From assembly GCF_026017845.1 (NCBI RefSeq), contig NZ_CP100416.1:8698842-8762841 (forward strand): a stretch of DNA of 64,000 nucleotides, read 5' to 3'. How positions within the stretch are numbered: position 1 is the first letter of the stretch; the number at the start of each line of letters is the position of its first letter. Source of the DNA: Amycolatopsis mediterranei (GTDB lineage: Bacteria > Actinomycetota > Actinomycetes > Mycobacteriales > Pseudonocardiaceae). This document shows positions 41,502 to 49,648 of the stretch, in pieces. The notes under the pieces are model-generated. The model worked only from the letters and a program-made list of their open reading frames with translations, made no database searches and had not been told where the DNA came from. Position numbers and translations under genes: made by a program.

Positions 41502-42734
41502 TCAGCCGCGGTCCGGGAGCGCCCGCTCGGCCAGCAACGCCAGCTCCAGCCGCAGCCGCTCGGCCGGGTCGTCCAGCTTCTCCCCGAACAGCTCACCCAG
41601 CTTCTTGAGCCGCGCCCGGATCGTCTGCGGGTGCAGGTCGAGCAGCCGCCCCAGCTCGGGGGCGCTGCCGCGGGTGCGGACCAGCGCCAGCAGCGTCTCC
41701 GCCAGCTGCTCGCGGCGGCGCTCGGACAACCCCGCCAGCGGCTCCAGCGTCGTCGAGGCCAGCTGGGCGATCAGGAACTCGTCCGCGAGCAGCAGCAACG
41801 TCGTCACGTGGTCGCGGCACCAGATCACCGGGCCCGGTGCGTCGAGGAGGCCGCGGGCGGCCAGGTCGACCGCGCGGCGGGCGACCCGGAACGACTCCGG
41901 TGCCTCGGCCGGCGGGACCAGCGGGCCGACCGCCGCCGTCCAGCCCGGGGGCAGTCCCGTCAGGCCGATCAGGTCCAGGTCCGGGGCCGGGGTGAGGGCC
42001 GCCGGCGGGTCGCCTGCCGGGTCGGCCGGGACGTGCTCCGGCAGCAGGCCCGGCGGGAACTCCGGGGCACCCGGGAGCGCGCGGAACGCCACCGCCGCGA
42101 TCCGCTCGGGCAGCGGCAGCCCGGACGCCGCCGCCAGGCCGGCCACCTCTTTGCCCGCCTCGGCCGGGAACGGCTCGGTGCCGAAGGCCGGTGTCCGGCC
42201 GCCGAGCAGCGCGCGCAGCAGACGGCGGTGCCGTTCGCCCGTGCCGGACACCGCGGCCTCCGCGGCGCTGTAGCCCTCCGCGACGGCCGCCATCGACGTC
42301 TCGACGTCGGCGAACATCCCCTCGGCGGCACCGTACAGGACGTCACCGGAGAGACCGGCTTCCCGCACGATGTCGGCGATCCACCGCCAGGTGACCCGGC
42401 TCGACACGCGCACGGCCGCCTGCACGGCTTCGCGGCTGAGACCACTGTGGAACGCGTCGCGCCCGTGGCCGCGGAACCCGGCCAGCCGGTCGGCCTGCCA
42501 CAGCGCGGGTGTGCCGACGCGGTCGACGTCCCGCTCGATCCCGCGCCGTGCCAGCTCGATCGCGCTCGCGCGACCGGGGCCGTCGGCGAATCTCCGGGAA
42601 TATTCCGGAATCTCGGCGGCGATCGCGTCGACGCAGGCGCGGGCGATCTCCGGGATCCGCGGGCGCACCGCGTCGCCGAGCTCGTGCGGCAGCCGCGACC
42701 ACACGGAACTGTCCGAGCCAGCGGAACCGCGCAT
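41502..42734 (-). CDS. PucR-type helix-turn-helix regulator (paralogue 1)
   Basis: A 410-residue regulator. The N-terminal helical domain (about 15-160; LPHELGDAVRPRIPEIARAC ... WIADIVREAG) resembles the RsbRD-type N-terminal domain found on actinomycete PucR proteins. A variable middle region (about 170-310) leads to the PucR C-terminal helix-turn-helix (about 345-405; GSAPELGRLLDLHPQTIRAR, KKLGELFGEKLDD). ATG 42734 has GGAGGAC upstream. It is divergent from paralogue 2, with a perfect 14-bp inverted repeat between them. It is the most divergent of the four paralogues here. Target and signal are unknown. Confidence 0.85.
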   Translation of the reverse strand: MRGSAGSDSSVWSRLPHELGDAVRPRIPEIARACVDAIAAEIPEYSRRFADGPGRASAIELARRGIERDVDRVGTPALWQADRLAGFRGHGRDAFHSGLSREAVQAAVRVSSRVTWRWIADIVREAGLSGDVLYGAAEGMFADVETSMAAVAEGYSAAEAAVSGTGERHRRLLRALLGGRTPAFGTEPFPAEAGKEVAGLAAASGLPLPERIAAVAFRALPGAPEFPPGLLPEHVPADPAGDPPAALTPAPDLDLIGLTGLPPGWTAAVGPLVPPAEAPESFRVARRAVDLAARGLLDAPGPVIWCRDHVTTLLLLADEFLIAQLASTTLEPLAGLSERRREQLAETLLALVRTRGSAPELGRLLDLHPQTIRARLKKLGELFGEKLDDPAERLRLELALLAERALPDRG

Positions 42735-42792
42735 GGGGAATTCAGTCCTCCGCTGGAATGGGCGCCCCGAAAATACTGACACGGAGCGTAGA

Positions 42793-42829
42793 ACGCGCAC
42801 CCGTCCGTGTCAAAAGGACGGGTGCGCGT
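42793..42829. promoter_or_regulatory. Perfect 14-bp inverted repeat between divergent PucR genes
   Basis: ACGCGCACCCGTCC at 42793-42806 and its exact complement GGACGGGTGCGCGT at 42816-42829, with a nine-base A-containing spacer, lie between two divergent regulator starts (42734 and 42916). Because no gene ends here, a terminator is unlikely. An operator for one or both regulators is the better reading. Confidence 0.65.
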
Positions 42830-42915
42830 CACCCTTTCCGGGAACCGATCGTTGATTTTTCAGTGACACATGCGTCGGATACGCTCGGCGCACACTCGCA
42901 CTCGAAGGGGGATTG

Positions 42916-44115
42916 GTGGTCGAGTACCGCAGCTTTCGCCTGCTGGCCTCGCTGCCGCGCGCGCTCGGCGCGGGATTGCGCCCGCACGTCGGGCACGCGG
43001 CGGCCTCGATGATCCAGGAGGTGCAGCGCACGGTGCCGGCCTACGGCCAGCCGCTGAAGGGCGTGTTCGGCAAGGTCCTGGTGAAGAGCGTCCAGTTCGC
43101 GGTGCAGCACTGCATCGATTCGATGGGCGAGCCGGCGCTGCCCCACGAGCACTGGATCGAGTTCTACCGCGGCCGCGGCCGGATCGAGTTCACCGAAGGC
43201 CGCAACCTCGACGCGCTGCAGGACAGCGCCACGATCGGGGCCCGGGTGGCCTGGCGCGCGATGCACCAGGGGGTGGTCGCCGCCGGCGTCGACCCGGCCG
43301 TCATCTCGGTCGCCGCGGAGGCGATCTTCGCCTACGTCGACGAGCTGTGCGCCACCGCGATCGAGGGGTACCAGCAGACGCAGGCCGAGGCCGACGGCGC
43401 CGTCCCGGTCCGGCGGAGGCGGCTGCTGGAGCTGATCGCCGGGGCCCCGGAAGGCGCGGCGAGCAGCATCGCGGGCCTGGCGGGCGGCGCGGGCTGGCCG
43501 CTGCCGGAGACGGCGGCGATGGTGGCCCTCGAACGCGGCCCCGACGCGGCGGACTTCCCCGCCGACCTGCTCGGCGACGGCGTCCTGGCCGACCTCGACG
43601 GCCCCGAGCCGTACCTGCTGACCCGCGACCCGGACGCCGACCTGGCCCCCTTGGCGGCCAAGCTCGACGGCTGGCGGGCGGCGGTCTCCCCGACGGTCCC
43701 GCTGGCCGACGCCCCGGCCGCGCTGCGCACGGCACGGCGGGCGCTGCTGCTGTCCGGCCCGGACGTCCCCGGCCCGATCATCTGGTGCCGCGACCACCTC
43801 GCGACGCTCTGGCTGCTCGCGGAGGACTTCCTGGCGGCCGAGCTGGCCCGGCAAAGCTTGGACCCGTTCGCTTCGCTGAGCGAGAAGCAGCGGGACAGGC
43901 TGGGCGAAACCCTGCTGGCCTGGCTGGAGACGCGGGGAGGCGCACCCGAGATCGCGCAGCGTCTCGGCGTCCACCCGCAGACGGTCCGCAACCGCCTGCG
44001 GCAGCTGGAGGAGCTGTTCGGAGACCGGCTGAAGGACGCCGACGACCGGCTGGGCATGCAGCTGGCCCTGCGTGCGCAACGGCTGATGCGCGCCCACCGG
44101 CCCCCGGAAGGCTGA
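42916..44115 (+). CDS. PucR-type helix-turn-helix regulator (paralogue 2)
   Basis: A 399-residue paralogue. The N-terminal domain has LLASLPRALGAGLRPHVGHA, EVQRTVPAYGQPLKGVFGKV and EAIFAYVDELCATAIEGYQQ; the C-terminal PucR helix-turn-helix is GGAPEIAQRLGVHPQTVRNR, QLEELFGDRLKDADDRLGM. The conserved IWCRDHLATLWLLAEDFLAAEL segment before the helix-turn-helix is shared with the other three. GTG 42916 follows AAGGGGG; a TTG at 42913 is the frame opening. It is divergent from paralogue 1. No ligand-binding catalytic residues are seen, so the sensory input is unknown. Confidence 0.86.
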   Translation: MVEYRSFRLLASLPRALGAGLRPHVGHAAASMIQEVQRTVPAYGQPLKGVFGKVLVKSVQFAVQHCIDSMGEPALPHEHWIEFYRGRGRIEFTEGRNLDALQDSATIGARVAWRAMHQGVVAAGVDPAVISVAAEAIFAYVDELCATAIEGYQQTQAEADGAVPVRRRRLLELIAGAPEGAASSIAGLAGGAGWPLPETAAMVALERGPDAADFPADLLGDGVLADLDGPEPYLLTRDPDADLAPLAAKLDGWRAAVSPTVPLADAPAALRTARRALLLSGPDVPGPIIWCRDHLATLWLLAEDFLAAELARQSLDPFASLSEKQRDRLGETLLAWLETRGGAPEIAQRLGVHPQTVRNRLRQLEELFGDRLKDADDRLGMQLALRAQRLMRAHRPPEG

Positions 44116-44520
44116 CCACAACGGGGCCGCCGCAGGTCAGCGAGCGCACGCCGCCGGCGGGCCGGCCGGTGCCACCGCCACGCCGGCACAGCGGGCCAGC
44201 CTGCTCATCGGCATCGGCAGCACCCGCCGCCACGGCCGGCGGCCCGGCCACCGCGGGCGCGGCCGCTGGGGAATCAAATGGAAACTCGCGCGGCAGGACA
44301 TCAGCGCGTCCGGTGCGTCATTGCGACCATGCCCCGAGGATTACCGGATACCGCCGGAATGTCGATACGCATTCCCGGTGACGCCGCGAAAACCCGCATG
44401 CGCCGCCATATTTACGCAATCTTTCTTGTCACCCGCGTCCGTGATTCCCCGGCGGTGGCGTTCACCACATCCGCGGGGTCGGCCGGATGCCTGATTTCGG
44501 GTCCGCGAGAAAGGCCGCCC
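44116..44520. other. Intergenic region before the hydrolase
   Basis: About 405 bases without a supported gene. The first half (to about 44270) is extremely GC-rich with many CCGGC/GCCGG blocks. The second half is less biased and includes A/T-rich patches near 44275-44290 and 44395-44430 that may hold the hydrolase promoter. The hydrolase frame stays open upstream to 44278, but the extra sequence has no hydrolase similarity. No clear hairpin or RNA gene is visible. Confidence 0.4.
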
Positions 44521-45438
44521 ATGACCGTCAGGACCCTCACCCTGCGCGGCCGCCGCATCCGGCTGCACGAGCACCTGCCCTCCGCGGACGCCGGCGACGA
44601 AGCGGTCGTGCTGCTGCACGGGATCGCCGGCAGCGCCGAAACCTGGGCCCCGCTGCCGGCGCGGTGCGCCGCCCTCGGCCGCCGCGTGCCGGCGCCCCAT
44701 CTGCCCGGCCACGGCGAATCCGAGGCCCCGCGCGCGGACTACGGCCTCGGCGCGATGGCGAGCACCGTGCGGGACGTCCTCGCCGTGTCCGGGGTGCGGC
44801 ACGCGAGGGTCGCCGGGCACTCGCTCGGCGGCGGCATCGCGCTGCAGTTCGCCTACCAGGTCCCGGAAATGTGCGACCGGCTCGTGCTCGTCGGCAGCGC
44901 CGGGCTCGGCCCGGAAGTGAGCCCGGCGCTGCGGGCCGCCGCCCTGCCGGGCGCACCGGCCACATTGGCCATCGCCGTCAACCGGGTGACGCTCGCCCTC
45001 GCCCGGGCCGCGGCCCGGCTCGGACGGCGGCTCGGCGGTTCGCTCGGGCCCGAAACCCGGGAACTGGCCCGGCATTTCGGCTCGCCGGCCGACCCCGCGC
45101 GGCGGCGGGCGTTCCTGTTCATCGCGCGCAGCCTGATCGACCTGCGGGGCCGGCGCGCGAGCGCCGTGGACAAGCTCTACCTGGCCGAAGCGGTGCCCGT
45201 GCTGCTGGTCTGGGGCGCCCGTGACCCGCTCATCCCGGTGGCCCACGGGCACCGGACGGCCGCGCTGCTGCCGGACAGCCACTTGACCGTGCTGGAAAAC
45301 GTGAAACACTTTCCGCACGTGGCCGACCCGGACCGGTTCTGCGCGCTGCTCAACGAGTTCCTCTCGGAGACCGCACCCGCCCGGCTGACCCTCGACGACG
45401 TCGTCACGCGGCTGACAACCGCGGAACGGCCTCGCTGA
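44521..45438 (+). CDS. Alpha/beta hydrolase
   Basis: A 305-residue alpha/beta hydrolase with classic motifs: LLHGIAGSAETWAPL (oxyanion loop), APHLPGHGESEAP, nucleophile elbow VAGHSLGGGIALQF (Ser), the acid in WGARDPLIPVAHG and His in VKHFPHVADP. The Ser nucleophile points to an esterase/lipase/thioesterase-type or C-C hydrolase rather than an epoxide hydrolase. ATG 44521 has AAAGG upstream. It lies between PucR-type regulators on the same strand and is the only enzyme in the cluster, so it may be a regulated target. The substrate is unknown. Confidence 0.88.
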   Translation: MTVRTLTLRGRRIRLHEHLPSADAGDEAVVLLHGIAGSAETWAPLPARCAALGRRVPAPHLPGHGESEAPRADYGLGAMASTVRDVLAVSGVRHARVAGHSLGGGIALQFAYQVPEMCDRLVLVGSAGLGPEVSPALRAAALPGAPATLAIAVNRVTLALARAAARLGRRLGGSLGPETRELARHFGSPADPARRRAFLFIARSLIDLRGRRASAVDKLYLAEAVPVLLVWGARDPLIPVAHGHRTAALLPDSHLTVLENVKHFPHVADPDRFCALLNEFLSETAPARLTLDDVVTRLTTAERPR

Positions 45439-45552
45439 AAAGTTGTCACGCGCGCACCATTCGCGCGCGCCGGAAGTGTCACGTCCTCTCGCGACGTTCC
45501 ACCCGTTCGGGTGTAGTCCGGACGGGTTACCGCAAAGTCAGCGGGCAACCCG

Positions 45553-45582
45553 TTGACAGTGCCGTTCGCGCGAAATTATGTT
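45553..45582 (+). promoter_or_regulatory. Sigma-70-type promoter before PucR paralogue 3
   Basis: TTGACA at 45553-45558 is followed after an 18-base spacer by TATGTT at 45577-45582 (or TTATGT with 17 bases), a good match to a vegetative promoter, about 70 bases before ATG 45655. The leader contains ATCGGC ... GCCGAT followed by TTTT (about 45604-45632), which could fold into a weak hairpin. Confidence 0.6.
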
Positions 45583-45654
45583 GCCTGAGCCACAAAAACC
45601 GGATCGGCGTTCCCGCCGACGGGGCCGATTTTGTTGCCAGCAAGGATAAAACAC

Positions 45655-47019
45655 ATGCCCGAGTTGGACACCGTGGACACCGGATTCGCCGCCCCCGCCC
45701 TGCGGGCCGGACGGCCGAACCCCGGCGAGCGCACGCCCGGACCGGCCTACCGGCAGCAGTCCGTGTCGGCCGACCGGCCCCGGCCCGGCTACCCGCCCGC
45801 GCCGCGCACCCCGGCGGATCCCCGGCCCGGGCGTGCGTCCGGCGCGATCGGCCTGTGGGCGTCCCTGCCGCGCGAGCTGGCGATCCGCTTCAAACCGCGG
45901 GTCGACCCGCTCGCCCGTGCCATCCTGCAGGAGGTGCAGCGGGCGGTGCCCGAGTACCGCCGGCCGCTGGAAGGCGCGTTCGGGCACATCATCACGCAGG
46001 GTGTCCGGCAGTCGATCATCCAGTGCCTCGACAGTGTCGGCACGCCCGGCGCGGTGCCGCTCGAGACGTGGACGACCGTGTTCCGCAACCTCGGCAAGAT
46101 CGAGTTCAACGAGGGCCGCAGCCTCGACTGCCTGCAGACCGCCTACCGGGTGGGCGGGCGGGTCGCGTGGCGGCACATCAGCGAGTTCGGGCAGGCCGCC
46201 GGCGTCGCCGCGGACACGCTGTGCACCAGCGCCGAAGCCATTTTCGCCTACGTCGACGAGATCTCGGCGCTGTCGATCGAGGGCTACACGGCGGCGCAGA
46301 CGCGCGCCGCGGGCACCCGCGCCCGCCGCCGCCGACGGCTGCTGGAGCTGCTGCTCGCCGACCCGCCGTCCGCGCCGCAGACCATCACCGCGCAGGCCGC
46401 CACGGCGCAGTGGCCGCTGCCGGCCGAAGTCACCGTCGTCGCCCTCGAACCCCGCGCCGACCAGCACAGCTTGACCGCGCCGGACCTGCACTCCGACGTC
46501 CTCGTCGACCTCGAGGGCAGCGAGCCGTGCCTGGTCACCGGCGACCCGGACCGGCACCTGAAGAACCTCGCCGAGCGGCTGCCGGGCTGGCGCGCGGTGA
46601 TCGGGCCGACCGTGCGGCTCACCGACGCGCCGCGCTCGCTGCTCTGGGCGCGCCGCACGCTGAAGCTGCTCCAGCGCGACGTGCTGCCGGACGCGCCGGT
46701 GACCCGCTGCACCGACCACCTGTCCACGCTGTGGCTGCTCGCCGACGAGTTCCTCGTCCGCGAACTGTGCGCGCGCAGCCTGCAGCCGTTCAAGGACCTG
46801 ACGCCGAAGCAGCGGGCGCGGCTCGGCGAGACGTTGCTGATCTGGCTGCAGTCCCGCGGCAGCGCCCCCGAAATCGCGAAGAAGCTCAAGGTGCACCCGC
46901 AAACCGTCCGGTACCGCATGCACCAGCTCATCGATCTGTTCGGCGACCGGCTCGACAACGCCGACGACCGGCTCGACATGGAGATCGCGCTGCGGGCGGA
47001 GGCTCTTCTCGGTTCCTGA
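45655..47019 (+). CDS. PucR-type helix-turn-helix regulator (paralogue 3)
   Basis: A 454-residue paralogue with about 60 extra N-terminal residues that are Pro/Arg/Gly-rich and probably disordered. Then come the shared N-terminal domain (LWASLPRELAIRFKPRVDPL, EVQRAVPEYRRPLEGAFGHI, EAIFAYVDEISALSIEGYTA), the middle segment with DHLSTLWLLADEFLVREL and the PucR helix-turn-helix (GSAPEIAKKLKVHPQTVRYR, IDLFGDRLDNADDRLDM). AAGGA eight bases before ATG 45655 and a good promoter upstream support the start. Paralogue 4 follows after 26 bases, likely in the same transcript. Confidence 0.88.
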   Translation: MPELDTVDTGFAAPALRAGRPNPGERTPGPAYRQQSVSADRPRPGYPPAPRTPADPRPGRASGAIGLWASLPRELAIRFKPRVDPLARAILQEVQRAVPEYRRPLEGAFGHIITQGVRQSIIQCLDSVGTPGAVPLETWTTVFRNLGKIEFNEGRSLDCLQTAYRVGGRVAWRHISEFGQAAGVAADTLCTSAEAIFAYVDEISALSIEGYTAAQTRAAGTRARRRRRLLELLLADPPSAPQTITAQAATAQWPLPAEVTVVALEPRADQHSLTAPDLHSDVLVDLEGSEPCLVTGDPDRHLKNLAERLPGWRAVIGPTVRLTDAPRSLLWARRTLKLLQRDVLPDAPVTRCTDHLSTLWLLADEFLVRELCARSLQPFKDLTPKQRARLGETLLIWLQSRGSAPEIAKKLKVHPQTVRYRMHQLIDLFGDRLDNADDRLDMEIALRAEALLGS

Positions 47020-47045
47020 GTCCCCTTCAACGACGAGGTGGGTCA

Positions 47046-48239
47046 ATGACGGGATCGCCCGTCGAGACGGCCTTCGGGCCGATGCTGAGCGGCGACGGCC
47101 GGCCGGGGCAGCTGTGGGCCATGCTCCCCCGCGAGCTGGCCGCGGTGTTCCGGCCGCGGCTGCTCGACGTCGCCGACGAGGTGCTGCGCGAGATCCAGCG
47201 GACCATCCCGGACTACGCGCGGCCCCTCGACGGGGCGTTCGGCAAGGCGCTGCGGGCCGGCGTCCAGGCGGCGATCCTGCAGTTCATCGACCGGATCGCC
47301 GCGTCGGGGCCGGTGCCGGACGAGCGGCGCAAGGTGTTCGTCGGGCTCGGCGTGCACGAGCTCGCGCAGGGCCGCAACCTCGACGTCCTGCAGGCCGCGT
47401 ACCGGGTCGGCGCGCGGGTGACCTGGCGGCGGATGGCGGAGGTGGGCACGCGGGCCGGCGTGCCGTCGGCGACGCTGTGCCTGCTGGCCGAGGCGATCTT
47501 CGCCTACATCGACGAGCTGTCCGCGCTGTCGATCGAGGGGCACGCGGCGGCCCAGGCGCGGGCGGCCGGCGCACTGGAACGGCGTCGCCGCCGGCTGCTG
47601 GACCTGTTGCTGGCCGACCCGCCGTCGCCGTCACGGACGGTGCAGGAAGCCGCGACGGCGGCGGAGTGGCCGTTGCCGCACCGGCTCGTCGCGGTGGCGC
47701 TCGACGGGGCCGCCGACGTCACCGGGCTGAACGCGCTCGAGGACCTCGAAGACGGGACCCCGCGGCTGCTGCTGCCGGCACCCGAGGACCGCCGCGCGCT
47801 GACGGCGGCCTTGGCCGGCCACCGGGCGGCGGTCGGGCCGCCGGTGCCGCCGCGCCAGGCGGGCCGGTCGCTGGCGACGGCGCAGGAGGCGTTGCGTCTC
47901 GTGGCCGACGTCCTCCCGGACGAGCCGCTGACGTGGTGTGAAGACCACCTCGCGACGCTGTGGCTGCGCAAGGAGCCGTTCCTCGTGACGGAGGTGTCCC
48001 GCCGCCGCCTGGCCCCGCTGACGGCGTTGACCCCGAAGCAGTACAACCGCCTGGCCCCCACGCTGCTCGCGTGGCTGGAGACGTGCGGCAACGTCCGCGA
48101 GGTCGCCGACCGCCTCGCGATCCACCCCCAGACGGTCCGCGCCCGCGCCCAGGAGCTGGAAACCCTCTTCGCCGACCACCTCCGCAACCCGGACGACCGC
48201 TTCGAGATGATCCTCGCCCTCCGCGCCACCCTCCCCTGA
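47046..48239 (+). CDS. PucR-type helix-turn-helix regulator (paralogue 4)
   Basis: A 397-residue paralogue closest to paralogue 3: WAMLPRELAAVFRPRLLDVA, EIQRTIPDYARPLDGAFGKA, EAIFAYIDELSALSIEGHAA and DHLATLWLRKEPFLVTEV. Its helix-turn-helix (GNVREVADRLAIHPQTVRAR) departs slightly, with GNV in place of GSAPE. ATG 47046 follows a GAGGTGGG site 26 bases after the stop of paralogue 3, so the two look like a tandem duplication in one operon. The 3' end is followed at once by the palindromic repeats at 48242. Function beyond DNA binding is unknown. Confidence 0.87.
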   Translation: MTGSPVETAFGPMLSGDGRPGQLWAMLPRELAAVFRPRLLDVADEVLREIQRTIPDYARPLDGAFGKALRAGVQAAILQFIDRIAASGPVPDERRKVFVGLGVHELAQGRNLDVLQAAYRVGARVTWRRMAEVGTRAGVPSATLCLLAEAIFAYIDELSALSIEGHAAAQARAAGALERRRRRLLDLLLADPPSPSRTVQEAATAAEWPLPHRLVAVALDGAADVTGLNALEDLEDGTPRLLLPAPEDRRALTAALAGHRAAVGPPVPPRQAGRSLATAQEALRLVADVLPDEPLTWCEDHLATLWLRKEPFLVTEVSRRRLAPLTALTPKQYNRLAPTLLAWLETCGNVREVADRLAIHPQTVRARAQELETLFADHLRNPDDRFEMILALRATLP

Positions 48240-48241
48240 CA

Positions 48242-48346
48242 TCGTGTCGTCCGTCCAGGTACGCGTGTCGTCCGTTCCGGTCCGGTACGGGATGGACGAC
48301 ACGCGTACGCAGGCGGACGACACGCGTACGCAGATGGACGACACGG
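48242..48346. repeat. 21-bp repeats in both orientations between convergent genes
   Basis: Two forward units (TCGTGTCGTCCGTCCAGG and a second copy starting GTACGCGTGTCGTCC) are followed by three inverted units with period 21 (GGACGACACGCGTAC type). GTACGCGTGTCGTCC at 48259-48273 and its exact complement at 48294-48308 form a 15-bp perfect inverted repeat with a 20-base spacer. The cluster fills the gap between the convergent PucR and ketoreductase-like genes and is related to the repeats at 41426. Confidence 0.85.
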
Positions 48347-48347
48347 G

Positions 48348-49472
48348 TCAGAGGGTGGAGAAGTAGGGGCGGGGGAGGTCGGGGAGGCGGGCGGTGCCGA
48401 GCTGGACGATCGTCGCGGGGAGACCGCGGGTGCGGCGCCAGGCGGCGAAGGCCTCCAGCCAGGCGTCCGCCGTGGCGCGGGACGTTTCGCCCGGGGCGCC
48501 CGCCAAGGCCGTGGCCGACGTGCCCAGCAGCCACCAGTCCGGCGGAGTTTCGGCGGTCGCCTCGTGCAGCCGTCGCGCGCCCAGGACGCCGTGCCGCCAG
48601 CCGGCCGACGGGTCGTCGGTGAGGACGCCTGCCGCGTGCACGATCCCGCGCAATGGGAGGCCGTCCGCCGTGGCGGCCGCGATCAGCCGCTCCGCGACGC
48701 CGGGCTCGGCGATGTCGCCGGGGATCACCACAGCGTCGGACGCGCCCGAGCGTGGTCCACAAAGGACTATCCGGGTGGCGCCCGTGTCTGCCAGCCACCG
48801 CGCGGTCGTGGGCCCGAGGCCGCCGGTGACCACGTACGCCCCGGGCCCGGCCGCCACCTCGACGGCGAACGGCACCCGGGCCAGCCGCGCCGCGTACCGG
48901 ACGTCGTGCCGCCAGCGCACTTCGTCGTCCGGTGCGTCCGACCGCAGCTCGCGCACCAGGACGTCCACATCGGACCGCGCGTCGAAGTCGACCAGGCTGG
49001 CCCGCAGCTGCGGGCGTTCGACCGCGAGCACCCGCACCAGCCCGCGCAGGAACACCAGCCCCGGCTCGCCGGCCGCCTGCGTGACCAGGTGGAACCGCAC
49101 GCCGGAACCGAGGCGGGCGACCACCGACAGCACCGAAAGCAGCAGCTCCTGCGCGGCCTCGGGATCGTGGTAGGCGTACGGCGACCCGGTGAGGAAGACG
49201 ACGCCGCGCACCGGCCGTTCGGCCAGGAACCCGGGCAGCTCGTCGAGGTCGTCACGCGGCAGCGACAGCGCGTCGTCCCCCGCCGCGGCCAGCGCCAGTG
49301 CCAGCGCGACGGCCCGGCCGAGCGCCGCCGGGTGCTCGTCGGTGAGCAGCAGCCACGCGCCCGGCCCGTACGGCGCCACCGGCGGCAGCGGCACCTCGGG
49401 CCAGGTCACCTCGAACGACGAGGTGGCGAACGGGAGGCCCGTCGACAGCGCCCGCTCCGCCGGCCCGGTCAC
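48348..49472 (-). CDS. Stand-alone polyketide-ketoreductase-like protein, probably inactive
   Basis: A 374-residue protein that resembles the ketoreductase region of modular polyketide synthases: an N-terminal structural half (about 30-190; GAWLLLTDEHPAALGRAVAL) and a catalytic-type half with GAYVVTGGLGPTTARWLADT, LRGIVHAAGVLTDDP and the C-terminal GLPATIVQLG. The nucleotide-binding GGLG is followed by PTT instead of GLG, and where ketoreductases have the catalytic Tyr (in YAAANAFLD) this protein reads SRATADAWLE, so Tyr is lost. GTG 49472 overlaps the stop of a 54-residue gene. It is last in the long mce operon. A binding rather than a catalytic role is likely (inference). Confidence 0.75.
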   Translation of the reverse strand: MTGPAERALSTGLPFATSSFEVTWPEVPLPPVAPYGPGAWLLLTDEHPAALGRAVALALALAAAGDDALSLPRDDLDELPGFLAERPVRGVVFLTGSPYAYHDPEAAQELLLSVLSVVARLGSGVRFHLVTQAAGEPGLVFLRGLVRVLAVERPQLRASLVDFDARSDVDVLVRELRSDAPDDEVRWRHDVRYAARLARVPFAVEVAAGPGAYVVTGGLGPTTARWLADTGATRIVLCGPRSGASDAVVIPGDIAEPGVAERLIAAATADGLPLRGIVHAAGVLTDDPSAGWRHGVLGARRLHEATAETPPDWWLLGTSATALAGAPGETSRATADAWLEAFAAWRRTRGLPATIVQLGTARLPDLPRPYFSTL

Positions 49473-49633
49473 CACCGGCCGTCCCCGGTGACGAGAGCGC
49501 AGAACACCCGCGCGGGCACTCGCCGTCCGTCGCGGTCGACGATCGCGACCAGCCGGCCGACCGGGTGTCCACAAGCGACCAGAGCGGTTGCCTCCGCGAC
49601 GACGTAACACGCCCGCAGCTCGAAGAGGGTCAT
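49469..49633 (-). CDS. 54-residue protein inside the mce operon
   Basis: A short gene easily missed: ATG 49633 with AGGA six bases upstream, 54 codons, and a TGA that overlaps the GTG of the next gene. The sequence begins MTLFELRACYVVAEATALVA and continues GHPVGRLVAIVDRDGRRVPA, a compact beta-like pattern with three Cys. It starts 15 bases after the stop of the Mce-associated gene. Tight spacing on both sides, a good ribosome site and normal composition argue that it is translated. I do not recognise a family; it could be a fragment of a larger beta-domain protein. Confidence 0.65.
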   Translation of the reverse strand: MTLFELRACYVVAEATALVACGHPVGRLVAIVDRDGRRVPARVFCALVTGDGRW

Positions 49634-49648
49634 GTGTCCTCGGTTTTC

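Noticed and set aside
40548..42779. A 743-codon open frame on the plus strand
   Set aside because: Only its part from 41181 to about 41425 resembles a protein (GtrA). The rest is antisense to the PucR gene and has Arg/Gln-rich, non-protein-like composition.
44278..44520. Upstream extension of the hydrolase frame
   Set aside because: The extra 81 codons show no similarity to hydrolases, and ATG 44521 has its own ribosome site.
45604..45632. Weak hairpin plus T run in the leader of PucR paralogue 3, considered as a riboswitch or attenuator
   Set aside because: The stem is only about six base pairs and no known leader peptide or aptamer pattern is visible.
48348..49472. Possible part of a polyketide synthase cluster
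   Set aside because: There is no ketosynthase, acyltransferase or carrier protein nearby, and the active-site Tyr is missing. It belongs to the mce operon by coupling.
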